Source of the DNA: JBBQUP01 sp038212305
GTDB taxonomy: Bacteria > Bacteroidota > Bacteroidia > Bacteroidales > Marinilabiliaceae
Direction of reading: 5' to 3'
Assembly: GCA_038212305.1 (NCBI GenBank)
Contig: JBBQUP010000091.1
Coordinates: 1 to 13,396, forward strand
DNA length: 13,396 nt
Shown: positions 1 through 5,638 of the stretch, one piece after another
Layout of the letters: the number at the start of each line of letters is the position of its first letter
Numbering within the stretch: the first letter of the stretch is position 1
Position numbers and translations under genes: made by a program
Notes under the pieces: generated by a model
Database searches by the model: none
What the model was told of the DNA's origin: nothing
The model's input: the letters and a program-made list of their open reading frames with translations, nothing else

Positions 1-91
1 AGTTCTCCAATATATAACTCGGTACCAACATCCGTGATACGGTTTCTAATAACTTGTCCGTTGAAGGACGTTCTTTTCGCTTTTGTCCCAT
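1..91 (-). CDS. 5' end of a reading frame running off the left edge, possibly an insertion-sequence transposase
   Basis: An ATG at 91 on the minus strand opens a frame with no stop down to base 1, giving 30 residues. It begins MGQKRKERPSTDKLLETVSR and continues with a hydrophobic-acidic stretch (LVPSYILEN). An in-frame TAG lies three codons upstream, so this ATG is the only ATG start available. The basic beginning followed by a 'L(V/L)P..(I/L)L..F' pattern recalls the N-terminal region of ISAon1-type Bacteroidota transposases. That is memory-based resemblance over 30 residues and is weak. It is supported indirectly by the damaged gene immediately to the right, which lacks its start. It could equally be the start of an unrelated gene or a chance open frame. 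Confidence 0.35.
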   Translation of the reverse strand, partial: MGQKRKERPSTDKLLETVSRMLVPSYILEN

Positions 92-162
92 AGAAAACTA
101 AGATACTTTTTTTTCATAGCACCTCAAAAAAAGAATTAACCCTTTTTGTTGGGTTTTTATTA

Positions 163-1386
163 TTGGGAATCGCCGAATGGCTGGTTCTTAAAGGAAACAA
201 TTATTCGTTTCAGCGTTTTTACTTACTGTTTTCGTTGGCCATTTGTCTGATACTTCCTTTTATTCAAATTTCTATTTCAGGCAGTAGTAAAATTGTTTTA
301 TTACCAGAGGTGACTGTTTTTGGGCAACGCACTTTGTTTGATGGGTTTACAATTGTAAGTCAAGGAGCCAAAAATATAGCTCAAATATCCTCTCAATTTA
401 TATCATGGCTTTTTTGGATGTATTGGATAGGTGTAGGATTATTTTCGGTTCGCATGATGCAAAGTTTATTGGTGATTACTAAAATGATGCATGAGGGAGA
501 GAAGCAGATTCATGAATCTCATGTTTTTGTAAAGCCTCGAATCGATTTGGCCTCGCCCCTTTCGTTTTTTAATATTTTGTTTATCGATAAAAATAGATAT
601 TCCCCCGAAGAGCTCCATTGTGTGTTGATACATGAAAAACAACACGAACAATTGGGTCACTCTTTTGATAATGTGTTTTCGGAAATGATGGTAGTTGTTC
701 AGTGGTTTAATCCGTTTGTATGGATACTGCGTCGCCGGCTTAAGGAAGTTCATGAATTCCAGGCCGATAGGTTAACTCTTCATGAAGGAGTTGATGCGAA
801 ACACTATCAAACCTTGTTACTGCATCAGGCATTGGGTACCCGCCACGATGTTGGTAATTATTTTAATCAATTACTTATTAAAAAACGATTTAAACAGATG
901 AAAAATTTGAATATTGGACGATTGGGTTTTATAAAACCTTTTGCCGTAGTAATTTTTGTTGGAATGATAGCTTTAGCCGTTAGTTGTCAGAAAATGGTGG
1001 ATGATTCGAATGCCGAAAAGGTGGAATCAGCAACTGTTGTAGACTCAAATGGAAAACAAAATGTAAACGATGTACTATTTAAAGTAGTGGAAGTTATGCC
1101 CCAATTCAATGGTGGTGACGAAGGACTTCGCGTGTATTTAGGATCATCCATTAATTATCCGCCCGAGGCTATTAATAAACAAATTTCAGGGCGTGTTTAT
1201 GTTGAGTTTGTGGTTACCTCAACAGGGAAAGTAGCAGATGTTAAAGTAGTTAGGGGTGTTCACCCTCTTTTAGATGCTGAAGCCACTCGAGTTGTTAGCT
1301 CCATGCCCGATTGGACTCCTGGTCAACAGCGAGGGAAAACTGTAAATGTTGAATATACAATTCCTATTAATTTTGCATTAAAATAA
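163..1386 (+). CDS. BlaR1-like M56 family metallopeptidase with C-terminal TonB domain, apparently 5'-truncated
   Basis: This is a membrane zinc peptidase of the M56 (BlaR1/MecR1) type. Numbering from the TTG at 163, the zinc motif HEKQH is at residues 157-161, a NPFVW segment at 183-187 and HEFQAD, the usual third-ligand region, at 197-202. Membrane helices lie near 18-36, 80-96 and 258-274. A TonB C-terminal-like domain fills about 308-405, with the hallmark YPPEA, GRVYVEF and GVHPLLD.EA patterns. This fusion is common in Bacteroidota and is thought to link sensing or proteolysis to the envelope; the function here is inferred. The start is doubtful: TTG 163 falls inside what should be the first helix. 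The frame stays open back to 94 and encodes a hydrophobic stretch, but there is no ATG anywhere between 1 and 163. The usual BlaI/MecI repressor gene is not present. The gene is probably a remnant or poorly expressed. Confidence 0.8.
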   Translation: MGIAEWLVLKGNNYSFQRFYLLFSLAICLILPFIQISISGSSKIVLLPEVTVFGQRTLFDGFTIVSQGAKNIAQISSQFISWLFWMYWIGVGLFSVRMMQSLLVITKMMHEGEKQIHESHVFVKPRIDLASPLSFFNILFIDKNRYSPEELHCVLIHEKQHEQLGHSFDNVFSEMMVVVQWFNPFVWILRRRLKEVHEFQADRLTLHEGVDAKHYQTLLLHQALGTRHDVGNYFNQLLIKKRFKQMKNLNIGRLGFIKPFAVVIFVGMIALAVSCQKMVDDSNAEKVESATVVDSNGKQNVNDVLFKVVEVMPQFNGGDEGLRVYLGSSINYPPEAINKQISGRVYVEFVVTSTGKVADVKVVRGVHPLLDAEATRVVSSMPDWTPGQQRGKTVNVEYTIPINFALK

Positions 1387-1404
1387 TAATGAATATTTAG
1401 ACAT

Positions 1405-1443
1405 ATATAAGGGATAAGCTTTTGCTCTATCCTTTATATTTTT
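1405..1443 (+). terminator. Rho-independent terminator after the M56/TonB gene
   Basis: A 12-bp stem (1405-1416 with 1428-1439, one G-T wobble) closes an 11-base loop and runs into five T residues (1439-1443). It begins 19 bases after the stop codon. It separates this gene from the orphan TonB fragment downstream. Confidence 0.7.
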
Positions 1444-1461
1444 AAATGTATTGGGAATAGG

Positions 1462-1778
1462 GAGGATGCTGTTTTTTTTATTGTCGAAGAAATGCCAACG
1501 TTTCCGAGAGGACAAAATGCGCTTTCTGATTTTCGTGTAAACAAGGTAAAGTATCCAATAGAAGCACAAAAAATAAAATTAAAGGTACGGTTTATGTATC
1601 TTTTGTAGTAGATCAAAAAGGTTCTGTCATTGAGGCTAAAATTGCCAGAGGTGTTCACAAATTATTAGACAATGAAGCTTTGCGTGTGATTAATTTAATG
1701 CCTGCTTGGAAACCTGGATACCAAAGAGGGAAAGCAGTAAAAGTGGCATATACTGTCCCGATTAACTTCATGCTTTAA
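1462..1778 (+). pseudogene. Orphan, frameshifted TonB C-terminal domain fragment
   Basis: Translated in two frames, this stretch gives a nearly complete TonB C-terminal-like domain. Frame 1 (to about 1575) reads FFIVEEMPTFPRGQNALSDF and continues to YPIEAQK. Frame 3 (from about 1578 to the TAA at 1776) reads KIKGTVYVSFVVDQKGSV, then RGVHKLLDNEALRVINLMPA and ends INFML. One lost base, or two gained, in the A-rich run 1568-1583 explains the switch. Without a shift, frame 1 stops at TAG shortly after. There is no start codon or peptidase domain upstream; the frame opens just after the terminator of the preceding gene. The domain is clearly paralogous to the TonB domain ending at 1386. The likely history is a tandem M56-TonB gene pair in which the 5' part of the second was deleted. 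Confidence 0.75.
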
Positions 1779-1948
1779 TTGGAATTTCATCTTATAAAGG
1801 TTACTATGCCAATAAATTGAATGTTATTAATCAGTTTTTATTCGATTATGAACTCAATAAATACTGCATTGCAAATTGTTTTATTCTTTTTTTCTCACAT
1901 TTTAGCATTGTTAATTTTAATATAACCAAATTGCTATATTAAACAAAC

Positions 1949-2077
1949 ATGATTAAACCAATCGAGCGAATTAAGCAAGTCCCGCAAATCAATTTTGAGT
2001 CTTTTTTTAGTATCATGAGTTTAGTATTCATGCTTTCATCTTGTGTATTAAATCTTAAATCTTATTTTAACATATGA
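1949..2077 (+). CDS. Possible 42-residue membrane micro-protein upstream of arsC
   Basis: An ATG at 1949, preceded by an A-rich leader (attaaacaaac) of the kind used for starts in Bacteroidota, opens a 42-codon frame. The product has a charged N-terminal third (MIKPIERIKQVPQINFE) and a single hydrophobic stretch at about residues 19-36 that contains a cysteine (FFSIMSLVFMLSSCVLNL). This could be a small membrane peptide or a leader. The stop codon overlaps the next small frame by four bases (ATGA), a layout that permits translational coupling. No family is recognised, and in AT-rich DNA a frame of this size may be chance or a gene remnant. Confidence 0.25.
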   Translation: MIKPIERIKQVPQINFESFFSIMSLVFMLSSCVLNLKSYFNI

Positions 2078-2142
2078 AACGAGCCATGAGCGAAATTCCC
2101 TCACACACAGGGATGATTATTATGGCGAGTTCCATCTGGTAA
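2074..2142 (+). CDS. Possible 22-residue micro-ORF overlapping the previous one
   Basis: This frame starts at the ATG inside the ATGA overlap at 2074 and ends at TAA 2140-2142, only 22 bases before the arsC start. The product reads MKRAMSEIPSHTGMIIMASS and ends IW. It is not recognisable. It could be a leader peptide for arsC, the remnant of a longer gene (for example a lost ars-operon gene), or noise. Two small hairpins fall within it. Confidence 0.15.
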   Translation: MKRAMSEIPSHTGMIIMASSIW

Positions 2143-2164
2143 TTAAAAAACAAATTATAAACAG

Positions 2165-2590
2165 ATGAAAATACTTATTCTTTGTACAGGTAACAGTTGC
2201 CGCAGCCAAATGGCTCACGGTTTTTTACAATCATTGGATGCAAATCTCGAAGTTTACTCAGCAGGAACCGAAGCATTAGGTAGCCTAAACTCGAAAGCCT
2301 TTGAAGTAATGAAAAGAATTGGTATTGACATTAGTCAACACACTTCCGATTCAGTTCAAAAATACATGAATGAACCATGGGATTTTGTGATTACTGTTTG
2401 TAGAGGAGCTAACGAAACTTGTCCTGCATTTATAGGCAATGTAAAATATCGTTTGCACATTGGGTTCGATGATCCTTCGCATGCTGTTGGAACGCCTGAA
2501 TTTATTAACAGCGAGTTTATTCGGGTTAGAGACGAAATCACGGATCGATTTTATGCTTTTTATGTGAATGAAATAATGCCAATTACTTAA
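2165..2590 (+). CDS. arsC: Arsenate reductase, thioredoxin-coupled (low-molecular-weight phosphatase fold)
   Basis: Reduces arsenate to arsenite in the cytoplasm, using a cysteine relay and thioredoxin. The phosphatase loop C-x5-R is at residues 7-13 (CTGNSCR), immediately after the first beta strand, followed by SQMA.GF as in ArsC. The relay cysteines that separate ArsC from plain tyrosine phosphatases are present at C79 and C86 (VCRGANETCP). The FDDP segment at 101-104 carries the general-acid aspartate. The length of 141 residues fits the family. The start at 2165 sits after an A-rich leader. It stands alone: no arsR regulator and no Acr3/ArsB efflux gene is in the window. It may depend on efflux genes elsewhere, or it may be the survivor of an eroded ars operon. 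The gene ends about 70 bases before a strong terminator. Confidence 0.88.
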   Translation: MKILILCTGNSCRSQMAHGFLQSLDANLEVYSAGTEALGSLNSKAFEVMKRIGIDISQHTSDSVQKYMNEPWDFVITVCRGANETCPAFIGNVKYRLHIGFDDPSHAVGTPEFINSEFIRVRDEITDRFYAFYVNEIMPIT

Positions 2591-2659
2591 TTAAAAATCT
2601 TGCCTTTAAATTTTAATGCTGATAATCATCTAGGCAAGGCAATCCAATTTTACACACAC

Positions 2660-2698
2660 AAAGAGGGTGTCTCAAAATATTTGGACACCCTCTTTTTT
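2660..2698. terminator. Strong hairpin terminator between convergent arsC and yfhO
   Basis: A perfect 12-bp stem (2660-2671 with 2684-2695) encloses a 12-base loop and ends in six T residues (2693-2698) on the plus strand, so it terminates arsC transcripts. Read from the minus strand the stem is followed by TTTGTGTG, a poorer T tract, so it may also slow yfhO transcripts. The sequence around TGTCTCAAAA resembles ends of some Bacteroidota insertion sequences. Confidence 0.8.
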
Positions 2699-2804
2699 AT
2701 TAGTTTTTATGAGCTAAGGTCTAAAATTTATTTATTGGTTTTCGTTTATGCTGTTTATAAGATGATTAGCTAAATAAAATACGACACTATTTCCTATGAA
2801 GCAC

Positions 2805-5285
2805 TTATACTTTTTTACGATAATATTTAAATGCTAAAAATCCAATTAAAATAAGTATTAGAATAGATCCTGAATAAGAAATAATTTGACCAATTTTATA
2901 CGTTTGAGGTTCAAATTTAAAATCAATGGTATGCTTACCTGCAGGAATATTCATTGCTCGCAAAACGTAATTCGCACGGGCGTAGGGCGTTAATTTCCCA
3001 TCGACATAGGCGTTCCAGCCTTTATTGTAATATATTTCACTAAATACGGCCAATTGTTCAACAGGGGAATTGTATTCGTAAGATAAATGGTTAGGCTTAT
3101 AGCTCACCAACGAAATTTCACCTGACACATCAGTATTTGGCAGATGAATAATATTTTTAAACTGCTCATCGACATTCGCTGTTTGACGCAAATTGGTTTT
3201 TTCGATAGATGCTAGTTCATCATTGGCATTTTCCACCCAATTAATGGAGTTCACCAGCCAGCAATTGCCTAATGCATAATGATTTACTATTGGATTTTGT
3301 CCCGGATTGTAAATCACATATTTTGCATTTAGCATATTTAAAGCTGGCGAAATCGAAAGGATAGAATCAACCCCTGAAATGCTGCCTTTTTGAAGTTGAG
3401 CAACCAATTGTTGATAATTGTTGGTTAAGTTCGAATCGATTACATCCTGATATCGGCGAAGCTTGGCTCCATGATAACCTCCAATGGATTGGTGAAAGTA
3501 CGAGGTGTTTACTTCGTTAAAAGGATTGCGGTAGATAGCAAAAACACGATTGTTTAATCCTTTATCGGCCAAAATAGCTTTATCGGCAACCGATGCCACA
3601 AAACTATTCGCTTGCGAGGGCGATACAAAATCATCGTTGCTTAAATACCGGCGGTCCACACTCCACAAATCAATAATAATTAGTAACGTTAAACCTGCTG
3701 CTAAAATTGTTGATGATATTTTTTTTGTAGAATAGAGCCAGAGCGATCCCGATGCTAAAACAATAAAGAAAAAACTCCGAAGCGCATCGGATTTTAAGAG
3801 GGATGCGCGAATTTGTTTTAAGTTTATAATAAACAGGTCGATTGTATCGGCCATTTGAGGCGACTGAAGTTTTTGCTGTGCTAACCCTTTCATCTCCTGG
3901 AGGCTGATGAAATTAAAGAAGGTTTCGGGAGTAAGATAAAACGCAAGTGCAATCCCACCAGTAAGTGCAAATGACACAATTAAGCCAAGGCTATTTTGTT
4001 TAATTACTTCGGGCTTTTCCCATATCTCGCGCAGACCTAAAAAAGCGAGCAATGGCATGGTTAAACCCGCAATTACTAAAGCCATTTCAACGGTTCGGAA
4101 CTTATTATATAAGGGGAAATGATAGAACATAAAATCGTTGAAAAAACTAAAATTCTCTCCCCATGCTAAAAACAGCGATAATATTGTGCCAGCAATTAAC
4201 CACCATCGCTCAGGTCCTTTGTAAATAAAAGCACCTAGCATAAATAAAAAGCAAATAATAGCTCCAAAATACACCGGTCCGGAGGTGAATACGCGACCAC
4301 CCCAATATTGACTTTGTTGTGATAAGGGTTCTTTGAGTTGAGAATCGCTATTTGAAAGTAACTCAGGACTTTCGCCAATGCTTTTCGATTCGCCACCCAC
4401 CACATTGGGAATTAAAATCGTCCAGGTTTCCTTTAGTCCATAGCTCCATGCAAAAGCATAATCCTTGTCTAATCCCGAACCTTGTTTAACAGCTGAATTA
4501 TTTGTTAATTCAGATTTTCCCCTGATCGTTAATGCGCCATACTCCTGTGTGGTTAATAAATTCATGAGATTGGGTAGCAGAGCTAAAACAACTGCTATTA
4601 CTAATACCCCGGCTGTTTTTGCAAATTCACGAATGGCTTTTTGTTTATAGGCATCAATGAACTTTGCAATAATTAATACTGCAATTAATAGAGCTAAATA
4701 GTAGGTTATTTGAACATGGTTATAAGCAATTTCCATCCCTAAGGCTATGGCTGTTAAAATACCTCCCCAAATTCGATTTCGATTAAAAGCAAATAGAATT
4801 GCTGCAAGTACAGGAGCCATCATGCCAATGGCATACGCTTTAGTTATGTGACCAGCAATAATAATAATGATATTATAAGATCCAAATGCAAATGCAATGG
4901 CGCCCGCAATACTCAACCATTTATCAACTTTTAAACTAATTAATAGCACAAAAAAGCCAATCATGTATAAAAATAGGATCGCAACAGTGGTAAACGGTAA
5001 TCCCAAGCGACTGATAACATTAATTTGTCGGAATAGGTTAGCAGAACTATCGCCTTTTACTTGATAAGCTGGCATTCCACCAAACATGGAGTTGGTCCAC
5101 ATTGATTTTTCACCTGTTGCAGCTTCGTTTTTCACTAATTCCTGTGCCATTCCAACGGCATGAATATTATCCATCTGAGGCAATTCATCGCCTTGAATGA
5201 CCGGACTAAAATAAGCGAAACTTAAAACGATAAAGAGGATAATAACTCCCAAATAGGGTAATGCGTTTTTAACTAATTGCTTCAT
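2805..5285 (-). CDS. YfhO family polytopic membrane protein, probable GT-C-type glycosyltransferase
   Basis: This 826-residue protein has a first helix at about residues 9-26, followed by a periplasmic loop with two aspartates (D33, D39; VIQGDELPQMD). Roughly a dozen further helices extend to about residue 560. A large extracytoplasmic domain follows (about 565-795, including the conserved GGYHGAKLRRYQD segment), and a last helix at about 798-820 ends in a basic tail (KYYRKKV). This is the layout of the YfhO family. In Bacillus subtilis YfhO is linked to glycosylation of lipoteichoic acid, and the fold is GT-C-like, using lipid-linked sugars. The Bacteroidota members are uncharacterised, so the substrate is unknown; a role in cell-surface glycosylation is inference. 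The start at 5285 (MKQLVKNALPYLG) gives the expected short basic N-terminus. The gene is divergent from pbpC and convergent with arsC. Confidence 0.88.
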   Translation of the reverse strand: MKQLVKNALPYLGVIILFIVLSFAYFSPVIQGDELPQMDNIHAVGMAQELVKNEAATGEKSMWTNSMFGGMPAYQVKGDSSANLFRQINVISRLGLPFTTVAILFLYMIGFFVLLISLKVDKWLSIAGAIAFAFGSYNIIIIIAGHITKAYAIGMMAPVLAAILFAFNRNRIWGGILTAIALGMEIAYNHVQITYYLALLIAVLIIAKFIDAYKQKAIREFAKTAGVLVIAVVLALLPNLMNLLTTQEYGALTIRGKSELTNNSAVKQGSGLDKDYAFAWSYGLKETWTILIPNVVGGESKSIGESPELLSNSDSQLKEPLSQQSQYWGGRVFTSGPVYFGAIICFLFMLGAFIYKGPERWWLIAGTILSLFLAWGENFSFFNDFMFYHFPLYNKFRTVEMALVIAGLTMPLLAFLGLREIWEKPEVIKQNSLGLIVSFALTGGIALAFYLTPETFFNFISLQEMKGLAQQKLQSPQMADTIDLFIINLKQIRASLLKSDALRSFFFIVLASGSLWLYSTKKISSTILAAGLTLLIIIDLWSVDRRYLSNDDFVSPSQANSFVASVADKAILADKGLNNRVFAIYRNPFNEVNTSYFHQSIGGYHGAKLRRYQDVIDSNLTNNYQQLVAQLQKGSISGVDSILSISPALNMLNAKYVIYNPGQNPIVNHYALGNCWLVNSINWVENANDELASIEKTNLRQTANVDEQFKNIIHLPNTDVSGEISLVSYKPNHLSYEYNSPVEQLAVFSEIYYNKGWNAYVDGKLTPYARANYVLRAMNIPAGKHTIDFKFEPQTYKIGQIISYSGSILILILIGFLAFKYYRKKV

Positions 5286-5638
5286 GAGGTTTCATTTTAT
5301 TAGCGATACACAATTTTTCAATAACAATGCAACCATAAATATGATTGTTACACAATTGTTTTGGAATTACTTGTGATCTATTCATCTATTCGTATTAATC
5401 TAATGCCTGTTTAAGAGCGTGAAATTAAGCAATAATATATAAATATCCATGCATCAGTTCCATCATTCAAAATGTGTATTGGAATATGCATATGTCAATT
5501 TTAAAAAAAAACAGTCTTTAAAACAATTACCTCTTAAATAAATGATGTTTTGGAGGGAATGTAGGACTTAATTTTTCTAATAATTTTTTAGTGATAAAAG
5601 ATTGGGGTCTATAGCTGTAATTTTATCAATAAATAGAG
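5286..5638. other. 353-bp divergent spacer between yfhO and pbpC
   Basis: AT-rich DNA without a credible gene. I looked for TAnnTTTG elements on both strands and saw no exact match, so the promoters of yfhO and pbpC are not identified. The one structured element is the inverted repeat at 5449-5491, listed separately. Confidence 0.6.
5449..5491. repeat. Interrupted dyad, possible operator or hairpin
   Basis: Left arm ATGCAT (5449-5454), CAG, TTCCA (5458-5462). Right arm TGGAA (5480-5484), T, ATGCAT (5486-5491). The two halves of each arm are exact inverted copies, separated by a 17-base centre. It lies midway between two divergent genes, 148 bases from the pbpC start and 164 bases from the yfhO start, where a shared regulator could bind. 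No function is known. Confidence 0.4.

Larger units (their letters stand above)
1779..2164. other. Gene-poor spacer between the TonB remnant and arsC
   Basis: This is 386 bp of AT-rich DNA. The first 170 bases show nothing I can interpret: no open frame of note, no exact TAnnTTTG element and no strong hairpin. The second half holds the two overlapping micro-ORFs listed separately. It also holds two short hairpins: CCCT 2098-2101 with AGGG 2109-2112, and ATGG 2122-2125 with CCAT 2132-2135. No riboswitch class is recognised. Confidence 0.5.

Noticed and set aside
138..158. AACCC/GGGTT hairpin followed by five T residues, terminator-like
   Set aside because: Only five pairs with an eight-base loop, and it lies within what looks like the coding sequence for the first helix of the M56 protein.
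2599..2638. CTTGCCT (2599-2605) and AGGCAAG (2632-2638) inverted repeat after arsC
   Set aside because: Seven pairs with a 26-base loop and no T tract; the stronger hairpin at 2660-2698 already explains termination.
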